DNA from: Bacillota bacterium
GTDB taxonomy: Bacteria > Bacillota > Bacilli > Alicyclobacillales > SLC66
Assembly: GCA_021797415.1 (NCBI GenBank)
Contig: JAJZZT010000139.1
Coordinates: 1-18,928, forward strand
Reading direction: 5' to 3'
DNA: 18,928 bases
Shown here piece after piece: positions 13,412 through 18,928 of the stretch. Position 1 is the first letter of the stretch; every line of letters starts with the position of its first letter. Position numbers and translations under genes: made by a program. Below the pieces are notes generated by a model. The model saw only the letters and a list, made by a program, of their open reading frames with translations. It was not told where the DNA came from and made no database searches.

Positions 13412-14782
13412 TCACTTCTTCATTTCATCAGACGCAGCAGTCATTTGAATATGCTCTTGAACGGCGGGTGCAGGCCCACAGGTACGCCCCCAACGAAACG
13501 TCACGGGAACTTCAATCACCTCGGTCTTACCAGACCCTGCGATCAACCGGTTCATCACTCCCGCCGCCTCCTTGCCGATGACAACTTCGGATTGGTCGAG
13601 CCAAGCGATTGGAAAATCCTCAACCCTTCCTTCAAACAAGCCGCCACCGTCACTGCACTCAGCGCCAATATCGAATCCAGTGATCGACAAATCATGCGGA
13701 ACTTTTCGACCAGTCAAACGCGCAGCTTCTAAAGCAACTCGAACGTCAAACGAAGAGATGCCGACGAGAGCTGTCACCTCAGGATGTTGCCGGAACTTTT
13801 TTGTCAGATACCCCAGAGCATCTTGGAATGTGCTGTCCGACTTGACCTCTGGAATCCATAGCAGATCCTCCGTCGGAATGATCCCATTGGCCTTCAGACC
13901 TCCAAGAAATCCTTTCGTTCGCTCGACAATGCTTTCTGTGGAGGTGGAAAACTCGCCAACGGAAGCCAGGGCCATGTTGCGATGCCCGGCAGCGTACAAA
14001 GCGTTGACAGCTTCCTTGACCCCATTGGCATGTTGTGAAACCACTCTGGAAATATCAATTCCCGGCAGCCATCGATCCACAAATACCACGGGAAACCGCT
14101 CAAAAGAGAGTTGAACGAGATCCTTGTTATAGATTTCTCCATCCACCGGAAAGACGATCAAACCGTTGATCCCGTTCTGAAGAAAGCTCACCACAATCTC
14201 GCTCTCGCGTTCACGTTTTCTACCCGAAAAGTCGACCAGCGCGTGTGCTCCATTTGCCGATAGGCCTTCAAGCACTCCGCTCAGCAATCGCCTGGAGAAC
14301 CCATCTTCCGCATTGGGAAGTATCACTCCGACAACAGGCGGTTTGTCCCTCAAACGACTCGCTGTCTCCGTTGTCTCAACGGTCGCTTGTTCTTTCATCG
14401 GTTCCTCAAGCCGTCTCTCAAACTGTTCAATCAACTCCTTTTCAATCTGCTCTTTCAATTGTTTCTTCAGTTGCTCAAGCTGCTCTTTCGCTTGTTCTTC
14501 AACCTGTTCCTTCGGTTGTTCTTTGAACTGTTCTTCATCGTTCGCATCATCGGATCCCTGAAGTACTCCCCTCGCTTCCGCGCGAACAAACGATCCCTTT
14601 CCTTGGATGCGCACGATAATGTTTTCGTCTTTCAGGACATTTAGAGCCTTTTGCACGGTGGATAAACTGACTTGAAAGCTATTTGCCAACGTGGTTTCCG
14701 TAGGAATGCGATCACGCAGTTCTCCGGCATGGATTTGTCGTCGGAGATCGTTTAGAACTTGGGCATACAGGGGTTTTTTCAC
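13412..14782 (-). CDS. GntR-LacI hybrid transcriptional regulator with E/Q/K-repeat linker
   Basis: 456 residues from the GTG at 14782. GGGAGG is six bases before this codon but touches the ATG two codons earlier (14788), so GTG is preferred. Residues 1-68 are a GntR-family winged HTH (KKPLYAQVLNDLRRQIHAGE ... STVQKALNVLKDENIIVRI). Residues about 147-440 are a LacI/periplasmic-binding-like sensor (PPVVGVILPNAEDGFSRRLL ... GINGLIVFPVDG ... VVFVDRWLPG ... ALVGISSFDVRVAL ... DLSITGFD). This is the architecture of AraR. Between them lies an unusual ~50-residue linker (about 81-132) built of a four-residue pattern (EQFK EQPK EQVE EQAK EQLE ...), predicted helical and strongly charged. The protein is probably a sugar-responsive repressor of the downstream glycosidase and binding protein. 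It has its own promoter at 14898-14926. The inducer is unknown. Confidence 0.9.
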   Translation of the reverse strand: MKKPLYAQVLNDLRRQIHAGELRDRIPTETTLANSFQVSLSTVQKALNVLKDENIIVRIQGKGSFVRAEARGVLQGSDDANDEEQFKEQPKEQVEEQAKEQLEQLKKQLKEQIEKELIEQFERRLEEPMKEQATVETTETASRLRDKPPVVGVILPNAEDGFSRRLLSGVLEGLSANGAHALVDFSGRKRERESEIVVSFLQNGINGLIVFPVDGEIYNKDLVQLSFERFPVVFVDRWLPGIDISRVVSQHANGVKEAVNALYAAGHRNMALASVGEFSTSTESIVERTKGFLGGLKANGIIPTEDLLWIPEVKSDSTFQDALGYLTKKFRQHPEVTALVGISSFDVRVALEAARLTGRKVPHDLSITGFDIGAECSDGGGLFEGRVEDFPIAWLDQSEVVIGKEAAGVMNRLIAGSGKTEVIEVPVTFRWGRTCGPAPAVQEHIQMTAASDEMKK

Positions 14783-14897
14783 CTGCATCCTCCCGTCGTG
14801 ACAGTTCTATTTCTATCGCTGCTATCATGTCACTCATCTTCGAGATCCAGCAGAACAAAACAGGAGCAATAAAATCTAATACATGTTTGTTTTACGT

Positions 14898-14926
14898 AGT
14901 ATATAGCTCTATTATATTTCTGTCAA
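14898..14926 (-). promoter_or_regulatory. Sigma-A-type promoter of the GntR-LacI regulator
   Basis: On the minus strand TTGACA (14921-14926) is followed after exactly 17 bases by TATACT (14898-14903), in an AT-rich patch. It lies about 115 bases before the GTG start. An imperfect dyad with ATAC/GTAT ends just downstream could be an autoregulatory site. Confidence 0.75.
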
Positions 14927-15358
14927 TGGTGAAGTGATCGAAAATCATTGACTGCATGGACCATGCAAGGGAGGCTATAAACGCAAATCCTGCTGGATTC
15001 AGGGATCTCGTTAAAGAATGTAGAAATTACAGCCGGTATTTTCGTCGGAGTGACGGTCGGTTGGACCCAGTTCAGCCGCAGTCTTTGATAGTGACACCAT
15101 CCCAGGGAAGGGCCTGTGGATCGTTCCCAAAAGTATTGTTATTATGCCTGTTCCCAGCGCATTGCCGTCTCCATCTTGTACCGCCAGCAAAAGGGAACCG
15201 GATTCTCGTTGATCTCGTCAGGTAAAGCAGAATCCGTTTCCGTAACTCCTCCTTTAATCGGGACTGGCACCGACCACGACAAGTCACCGCAATCGGCTCC
15301 CTTCCCAAAGATTGCGCCACCGCCGCCGGCGCGGAACGCCTTGTTCCAGCCATATGAA
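14927..15358. other. Intergenic region with no firmly supported gene
   Basis: The stretch between the divergent regulator and padR genes holds no reading frame with a good ribosome site. A minus-strand frame at 15142-15375 has a protein-like composition (for example DLSWSVPVPIKGGVTETD, then SALPDEINENPVPFCWRYKM) but starts inside the tandem repeats without a ribosome site. It may be a decayed gene fragment. Confidence 0.4.
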
Positions 15359-15375
15359 TCTGCGTGGGTGGGCAT
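15142..15375 (-). pseudogene. Possible decayed coding fragment
   Basis: 77 codons on the minus strand with a balanced composition and a natural-looking C-terminus (NPVPFCWRYKMETAMRWEQA). It has no recognisable start region, because the first codons are made by the tandem repeats and no ribosome site is present. I do not recognise the family. It could equally be chance. Confidence 0.2.
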
Positions 15376-15406
15376 CTGCGTGGGTGGGCATCTGCGTGGG
15401 TGGGCA
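15359..15406 (+). repeat. Three perfect tandem copies of a 16-bp unit
   Basis: TCTGCGTGGGTGGGCA is repeated three times without a mismatch at 15359-15374, 15375-15390 and 15391-15406. The array ends exactly where the TTGACT -35 box of the padR promoter begins (15407). The unit has strong G/C strand bias. There are no spacers, so it is not CRISPR. Confidence 0.9.
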
Positions 15407-15436
15407 TTGACTTTTCCTTGTGAAATGTTGTATCTT
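15407..15436 (+). promoter_or_regulatory. Promoter of the padR-DUF998 operon
   Basis: TTGACT (15407-15412) is followed after 18 bases by TATCTT (15431-15436). The -35 box abuts the tandem repeats, and the operator-like dyad begins just after the -10. Confidence 0.5.
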
Positions 15437-15442
15437 TATTAT

Positions 15443-15472
15443 AGGTCATAAAGACATATGTCATTCTGACCT
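15443..15472. promoter_or_regulatory. 30-bp dyad, candidate PadR operator
   Basis: Outer arms AGGTCA (15443-15448) and TGACCT (15467-15472) flank a central perfect palindrome GACATATGTC (15453-15462), with 4-base spacers on each side. In total 26 of 30 positions are symmetric. It lies between the putative -10 and the padR ribosome site. PadR-type repressors commonly bind ATGT/ACAT-containing dyads, so autorepression is likely. Confidence 0.75.
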
Positions 15473-15501
15473 TACTAAGATGACTGCGGAGGATCTTGCA
15501 C

Positions 15502-16068
15502 ATGTTCACCGACATCATGATTCTGGCGCGACTACGACAAGGACCAAAACATGGTTATGAGATCAAGCAGTTCATCGAATCGGCTCTCGGCGGAATGTAC
15601 CAGATGACCAACAGCAAACTGTATCCTTCACTCAAACGATTCGAGGAAATGGGCGCTGTGGAGCGGGAGGTGATTCGTCAGGAGAGAAAACCAGACAAAC
15701 ACCTGTACCACCTCACTTCTGTCGGTCACGAAATTTTTCATGATCTCATCACGGACTTTCCGGAAGACAGGGCGCGGCGGGAAGGGGAGTTCTATGTCCG
15801 GGTCACCTGCTTTCCTTTACTGACGGCGCAAGAGCGCCTCGCAGTCTTGCAGACCCGTATGGATGTCCTTCGCAAAAGGCGCGCGAATGTTCAGCAGTGG
15901 GGCGTCGAAGGCGAACATAAGTCACAGCGCTATCTCAAAGCTTTATCTTCCTTGCGTCAAGAGCTGTTTGATGTGGAACTACGGACTTTGGAAACCTGGT
16001 TCGCCGATGAGAAGGTATCCCAGAAAGCGGAAGAACAAAAATTAGTCAGACCAAGGCAGGACGAATGA
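15502..16068 (+). CDS. PadR-family transcriptional repressor
   Basis: 188 residues from ATG 15502, nine bases after GGAGG; a TTG two codons earlier is too close to that site. Residues 1-80 are the PadR winged HTH: MFTDIMILARLRQGPKHGYE, then IKQFIESALGGMYQMTNSKL, YPSLKRFEEMGAVERE and KHLYHLTSVG. The C-terminal part (about 95-180) is the Vir_act_alpha_C helical dimerisation domain (LTAQERLAVLQTRMDVLRKR ... YLKALSSLRQELFDVELRTL). PadR proteins repress genes for stress, phenolic acid or drug efflux and often their own operon. A 30-bp dyad just upstream of the ribosome site supports autoregulation. The stop codon overlaps the start of the next membrane-protein gene (ATGA), so the two are co-translated. 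Confidence 0.92.
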   Translation: MFTDIMILARLRQGPKHGYEIKQFIESALGGMYQMTNSKLYPSLKRFEEMGAVEREVIRQERKPDKHLYHLTSVGHEIFHDLITDFPEDRARREGEFYVRVTCFPLLTAQERLAVLQTRMDVLRKRRANVQQWGVEGEHKSQRYLKALSSLRQELFDVELRTLETWFADEKVSQKAEEQKLVRPRQDE

Positions 16069-16721
16069 GGGGGGAAGGTCCTGTGGAACTTTCGGAGTCG
16101 ACGTTGCGCAGTGTCCGTCTGTACAGCCTGCTGGTCATCATTGGGTGCATTGTGTATGTGATCCTCGACATCATCGTGCAAATGCTGCCACCGCACTACA
16201 GCCCCATCCGCCAGGCGGAAAGCGACCTTGCCGTTGGACCCTACGGTTTTATCATGAACATCAACTTCATGGTTCGGGGAGTACTGTCGTTTCTGATGGT
16301 GCTCATTCTCTCCCGGATCCTGCCGAAGTCAACGGCGTCGCGAGTCGGACTGGTCTTTCTTGCGATATGGAGCGTCTGTTCCTTCTTGCTGGCCTTCTTC
16401 AACACCGACATACTGGATGATCCCAAGGTGCTGCCCACGCACACGTGGCATGGGGAACTTCACCTCCTGTTCGCCCTCATCGCGTTCATTGCAGTCGCTG
16501 TTGGCGAATTGGTCCTTTCGCTGAGCCTGTCACAGACCGACATCTTGAAATCGCTCAAAGCGGTCGCGTTGACGTTGTCGATCCTCGCAATTCTTGCCCT
16601 TCTGGCCATGGCGAAGATGCATCATCGAGGGGGATTGGACGAGCGACTCTTCCTGCTCTTCACTTTGCTGTGGATGTTTATATTGGCCTTACGAATGAGA
16701 AGTGCGGTACGCCGGCCATGA
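16065..16721 (+). CDS. DUF998-type integral membrane protein
   Basis: 218 residues. The ATG overlaps the padR stop (ATGA at 16065-16068). A GTG at 16083 preceded by GGGGGAAGG is an alternative start. Six to seven hydrophobic segments are visible (for example LYSLLVIIGCIVYVILDIIV, GVLSFLMVLILSRI, VGLVFLAIWSVCSFLLAFF, LLFALIAFIAVAVGELVL, ALTLSILAILALLAM, FLLFTLLWMFILALRM). The second-loop motif YSPIRQAESDLAVGPYGF and a later NTD...THTWHGELH are typical of the DUF998 family, whose function is not established. Translational coupling to a PadR repressor suggests it is the main target of that regulator, perhaps in the response to a membrane-active compound. Confidence 0.8.
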   Translation: MRGEGPVELSESTLRSVRLYSLLVIIGCIVYVILDIIVQMLPPHYSPIRQAESDLAVGPYGFIMNINFMVRGVLSFLMVLILSRILPKSTASRVGLVFLAIWSVCSFLLAFFNTDILDDPKVLPTHTWHGELHLLFALIAFIAVAVGELVLSLSLSQTDILKSLKAVALTLSILAILALLAMAKMHHRGGLDERLFLLFTLLWMFILALRMRSAVRRP

Positions 16722-16945
16722 TCTTTCGTCAAAAACCATCAGGACGAAAAGCGGAGAAATTGCGCCCGACACTGAAGCCCAAACCAGGAACGCCTCCTGG
16801 TCCAACGCCCCGTGTCTGTATGTTTCACCAATGCATCGTCTCCATCACCAAGAGCCGTCGATGCAAAACGCACTACAAAAATACTTGCAAAACTGTCTTG
16901 ACAACGGGGTCCACCGGATCATGAATAGTGGATTGGCCTTTGTGT
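16722..16945. other. Intergenic region after the padR operon
   Basis: No gene is supported. The stem ACCAGGA (16783-16789) with TCCTGGT (16795-16801) and a 5-base loop is a possible operon end, but no T-run follows. TTGACA occurs at about 16899 but has no good -10 at the right distance. Confidence 0.4.
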
Positions 16946-16962
16946 TATAATTGTTGTAACAA
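16946..16962 (+). promoter_or_regulatory. Extended -10 promoter and palindrome of the antitoxin-toxin operon
   Basis: TGTTATAAT (TATAAT at 16946-16951) is an extended -10. TTGTTGTAACAA (16951-16962) is a near-perfect palindrome (TTGTT/AACAA arms) overlapping its last base, a natural site for autorepression by the AbrB-type antitoxin. The antitoxin's AAGGAGA ribosome site follows. Confidence 0.55.
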
Positions 16963-16987
16963 ATTGCGTGAAGGAGATTCCACAATA

Positions 16988-17227
16988 ATGGAAGTACGGA
17001 AGATATTTAAGGCTGGAAACAGTTTCGCTGTGTCTATTCCTGCGGATTGGGTTCGCGAAATGCACCTCGAAGATCAACCCGTACAAATCACGCGAAATGA
17101 AAAGGGTGAGATCGTGGTTCGCCCCATCCCGGAATCAAGTTCTGACATCGCTCCTGAGTTCTATGAAGCTGTAGACCGATTCGTTACCGAATATGGCGAT
17201 GTTTTCAAAGGCTTGGCGCACCGATGA
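16988..17227 (+). CDS. AbrB/MazE-type antitoxin
   Basis: 79 residues from the ATG at 16988, preceded by GAAGGAGA; an upstream extension of the frame crosses the promoter and is rejected. Residues 1-48 form a SpoVT/AbrB swapped-hairpin DNA-binding domain: MEVRKIFKAGNSFAVSIPAD, then WVREMHLEDQPVQITRNEKG and EIVVRPI. The C-terminal part (SDIAPEFYEAVDRFVTEYGD) is an amphipathic, acidic helix suited to binding and neutralising a toxin. The stop overlaps the start of the Doc-type gene by ATGA, the classical toxin-antitoxin arrangement. It probably represses its own operon through the palindrome at 16951-16962. With the toxin apparently dead, the antitoxin may persist alone. Confidence 0.88.
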   Translation: MEVRKIFKAGNSFAVSIPADWVREMHLEDQPVQITRNEKGEIVVRPIPESSSDIAPEFYEAVDRFVTEYGDVFKGLAHR

Positions 17228-17613
17228 GGTTATTAACTGTCGGAGAGGTTCTATACATTCATTTTCAGGTCATTGATCGCTTCGGCGGCCTACACGGTGT
17301 CCGCGATATTGGCGGTCTTCAATCGGCTTTAGCTCGCCCTCAGACCACAGCGTTCGGAAACGATGCCTACCCGACTTTACTATTGAAAGCATCGGCCATG
17401 CTTCACTAATTGATACTCAATCGCCCGTTTCACGATGGGAATAAACGAACCGCTTTTGCATCTGTAGGACTATTTCTGCACTTTAACGGCGTCTCCTTTG
17501 CCGCTGCGCACAAAGAGATTGAGGATTTTGTCGTCAGCGTTGCCGAGACGCATCTGTCCGTCGAATCCATCGCAGATTGGCTCTCAGATCATGTGACCAC
17601 TCCCCATGCCTAA
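17224..17613 (+). pseudogene. doc: Doc-type Fic toxin, inactivated by an in-frame stop
   Basis: Read through an internal TAA (17407-17409) the frame gives about 129 codons, matching the ~126-residue Doc family. The first half (61 residues) has DIGGLQSALARPQTTAFGND. The second half has LILNRPFHDGNKRTAFASVG, then LFLHFNGVSF. Doc/Fic toxins carry a HPFxxGNKR motif in which the first His is catalytic; here it is Arg (RPFHDGNKR), a single-base change from CAC to CGC. Stop and lost His together indicate an inactive toxin. The second half could only be made from a TTG right after the stop, without a ribosome site. In intact systems Doc phosphorylates EF-Tu and stops translation. It overlaps the antitoxin gene by four bases. 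Confidence 0.85.
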
Positions 17614-17648
17614 CCCGGACGAGCCGGAACCAATAGGGTTTTTGTAAA

Positions 17649-17690
17649 CCCATGTCGAAGTAGAAGGGGTATATCAGACAACGACATGGG
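17649..17690. promoter_or_regulatory. Inverted repeat upstream of the frameshifted mobile-type gene
   Basis: CCCATGTCG (17649-17657) pairs perfectly with CGACATGGG (17682-17690) over a 24-base loop. The last GGG of the right arm is part of the GGGAG ribosome site for the ATG at 17699, so the stem could limit translation of that gene. A second small hairpin (GGGTTT 17636-17641, AAACCC 17646-17651) overlaps the left arm, so the two are mutually exclusive. Confidence 0.5.
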
Positions 17691-17698
17691 AGCTAAAC

Positions 17699-18016
17699 AA
17701 TGTTACTATCCGAGCGATACAAGAAAAAAATCAAAGGCGTTCTTTCTTGCTACGACCGGATGTGATTCACGGAAACATCCCTGAGCTTTGCTTTGACGGT
17801 GGAATGACCGCCTATTTGTATCAGAACCAGATCAAGGTCTTCGACTATCCGGACTGGGCGAATACGAGGCGCGAAGAGCTGCGTGCACACGCAGAGCAGA
17901 TCGCGCGCGATCACGGACTGGAAATCGAGTTTATTCGTAAGCTCGATGCGTTCTTCATAAGGCGAAAACCCGCTATTTACGCGGGTTTTTTGGTGGAGGC
18001 GAGGACTGGGGTCTAA
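17699..18016 (+). pseudogene. Frameshifted and truncated gene of a putative mobile-element family
   Basis: The ATG at 17699 (GGGAG upstream) reads MLLSERYKKKIKGVLSCYDR and then hits a TGA. The adjacent frame continues from about 17757 with VIHGNIPELCFDGGMTAYLY, QNQIKVFDYPDWANTRREEL, RAHAEQIARDHGLEIEFIRK and LDAF. One lost G after CYDR would restore a single frame. From memory this resembles the first ~100 residues of a widespread ~400-residue family of unassigned proteins (start MLSERY..., CYDR...G.LP, IFDYP) often present in several copies and sometimes labelled transposase. The remainder is missing: the match ends near LDAF and a strong terminator lies directly after. The family assignment is recollection, not tested. 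Confidence 0.55.
17965..17991 (+). terminator. Rho-independent terminator
   Basis: AAAACCCGC (17965-17973) and GCGGGTTTT (17981-17989) form a perfect 9-base stem with a 7-base loop, followed by T residues to 17991. It is the strongest terminator in the window and lies inside the open frame of the truncated gene, marking the point where the foreign fragment has been cut. Confidence 0.85.
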
Positions 18017-18181
18017 AGCACCTATCGGAGACGCGGCGGCTTCATTTTGGGGGGCGCAACTGTTGAGTTCCCTACATCGGTCGATGGGTGACGGCTGATC
18101 AAGGCACAGCACCAGCGCGCTTTAAGGATCACTGTGGTATTGTATGACTATCCAGACCATGCAGATGGGAGCGCACCCAGT

Positions 18182-18394
18182 ATGAACTATCCTGCGAATG
18201 TGCCCAGTGTTCACGATCTCAACGAGATGCTGAAGAAGGTCGTTGACTTGGCCAAGTTTAAAGCGAAATCATCCGGAACGTCCATTGTGTATGAGGTAAA
18301 CAAAAGGCTGATACGGGAATATCCCGACGGAACCAAATACGAAATCATCCGCGATGAAAATGGATGTCAGAGGGAAGTCCAATTCGATGAATAG
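18182..18394 (+). CDS. Small protein overlapping a zeta-type toxin gene; putative antitoxin partner
   Basis: 70 residues from the ATG at 18182 (GGGAG ten bases upstream); a GTG at 18134 after AAGGA would add 16 residues and cannot be excluded. The protein begins MNYPANVPSVHDLNEMLKKV, a probable helix, followed by AKFKAKSSGTSIVYEVNKRL, IREYPDGTKYEIIRDENG and an acidic end. There is no HTH and no membrane segment. The stop codon overlaps the start of the downstream P-loop kinase-like gene by eight bases, and small partner genes in this position are usual for zeta-like toxins. A role as antitoxin is inferred from position only. I do not recognise a named family. Confidence 0.6.
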   Translation: MNYPANVPSVHDLNEMLKKVVDLAKFKAKSSGTSIVYEVNKRLIREYPDGTKYEIIRDENGCQREVQFDE

Positions 18395-18803
18395 TCGCCC
18401 CTTGATGACTGTCCTCGCCGGAACGAACGGCGCCGGTAAGAGTACGATCACCTCGGTATTTTTACAGCACCTATATTTAGGCGAGGTAATTGACGCCGAC
18501 GCAATTGCCAAGGAGATCAATCCGGCTTCGCCAGAAAAGGCTAACTGGGCTGCTGGCCGTGAGGTGATCAAGCGGGTTGAAAAGTGCATTCATACGCAGC
18601 GTGGTTTTTCGGTGGAGACAACACTTGCCGGCGGCAATGCTGTGAGACAAATGCAGACTGCGAAGAATCATGGTTTTGAGATTACTCTGTATTATGTTGC
18701 TCTGTCCGACGTCGAACTTCATGTATCGCGAGTGGCTACCCGTGTTCAGGCAAGTGGCCACTCCATTCCAGAACAGGTCATAAGGAACCGTTATGCGCGC
18801 TCG
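18387..18803 (+). pseudogene. Zeta-type toxin/P-loop kinase, 3' end replaced by an insertion element
   Basis: From ATG 18387 (AGAGGGAAG upstream) the protein shows a Walker A motif GTNGAGKST (residues 12-20), then GEVIDADAIAKEINP, GFSVETTLAGG and an Arg-rich lid RVATRVQASGHSIPEQVIRN, RY. These are the landmarks of the zeta toxin/AAA_33 family (about 190 residues), which phosphorylate UDP-N-acetylglucosamine or similar. The match stops at YARS near 18803. The following ~34 codons (GLSIVLCKLFCQAPRRS...) are unlike the family and lie in what looks like the end of an insertion element. About 140 residues of the original gene remain, so the toxin is probably inactive. The upstream overlapping small gene is its likely partner. 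Confidence 0.7.
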
Positions 18804-18928
18804 GGTCTGTCAATAGTTTTGTGTAAACTCTTTTGTCAAGCCCCTCGCCGTTCGATAGCGTCTCACCACCTCCATGCAATCTCTACCATGTATGTTGCGG
18901 GTTGAGGCTGTCAAGGTACGCTGTCCCG
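18803..18928. mobile_element. Probable insertion-sequence end, running off the window
   Basis: The zeta-type coding pattern breaks at GGGTCTGTCAATAGTTTTGT, followed by GTAAACTC. From memory this resembles terminal sequences of IS256-type elements (TTTACACAAAA...TTGACAGACCC when read outward on the minus strand). No transposase can be identified in the 125 bases seen, so the family is tentative. The exact border (18803-18804) is inferred from the toxin's loss of similarity. Confidence 0.45.

Noticed and set aside
15359..15406. Tandem repeats as a CRISPR array
   Set aside because: The 16-base units are directly adjacent with no spacers, and no cas genes are present.
18134..18181. Echo of the FDYPDWAN motif (reading LYDYPDHAD) before the small zeta-partner gene
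   Set aside because: Only a handful of codons match the motif at about 17839-17862; too short to claim duplication. It may simply be the N-terminus of the small gene from a GTG start.

Overview
The window looks like chromosomal DNA of a moderately GC-rich, low-charge-secretome Gram-positive (Bacillota) spore-former, possibly an Alicyclobacillus-like acidophile. This is an inference. It rests on strong AGGAGG-type ribosome sites, sigma-A-type TTGACA/TATAAT promoters, the gene families present (PadR/DUF998, GntR-LacI hybrid regulator, CcpA-type cre-like site), and two large secreted proteins that are poor in charged residues, as is common for extracellular proteins of acidophiles.

Layout. (1) 1-1070, minus: 5' part of a two-GAF sensor histidine kinase cut by the window edge just before its H-box. 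(2) 1646-2959, plus: MFS transporter preceded by a perfect 16-bp inverted repeat. (3) 3112-4131, minus: a small excisionase-type HTH regulator and a four-helix membrane protein; a consensus promoter for the regulator overlaps the stop codon of the membrane protein. (4) 4167-4400: a MITE-like element of about 200 bp with terminal inverted repeats and internal hairpins, plus an extra solo end; another solo end lies at 1411-1440. (5) 4804-6407, minus: cytoplasmic sulfatase, preceded by the remnant of an AraC-type regulator. (6) 6529-8579, minus: UbiB/AarF-type kinase-like membrane protein with a small partner gene and its promoter. (7) 8794-14926, minus: a sugar-utilisation cluster made of a GntR-LacI hybrid regulator with an unusual E/Q/K tetrad-repeat linker, a secreted GH42-like glycosidase, and a secreted family-5 solute-binding protein. 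No permease or ATPase gene is in view. Upstream of the glycosidase there is a 16-bp palindrome and a cre-like site.

(8) 15359-16721, plus: three perfect 16-bp tandem repeats run into the promoter of a padR-DUF998 operon, with a large operator-like dyad just before padR. (9) 16946-18928, plus: a graveyard of toxin-antitoxin and mobile DNA. An AbrB/MazE-type antitoxin overlaps a Doc-type Fic toxin that carries both an in-frame TAA and loss of the catalytic His. Then come a frameshifted, truncated gene of a putatively mobile family ending at a strong terminator, and a zeta-type P-loop toxin with a small overlapping partner, whose 3' end is replaced by what looks like the end of an insertion sequence.

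The clearest working unit is region 7: the regulator probably senses a sugar and controls the glycosidase and binding protein, with the imported product handled by permeases elsewhere. The regions most worth a second look are the hybrid regulator's linker, the tandem repeats and dyad at padR, the MITE-like element, and the doubly inactivated Doc.
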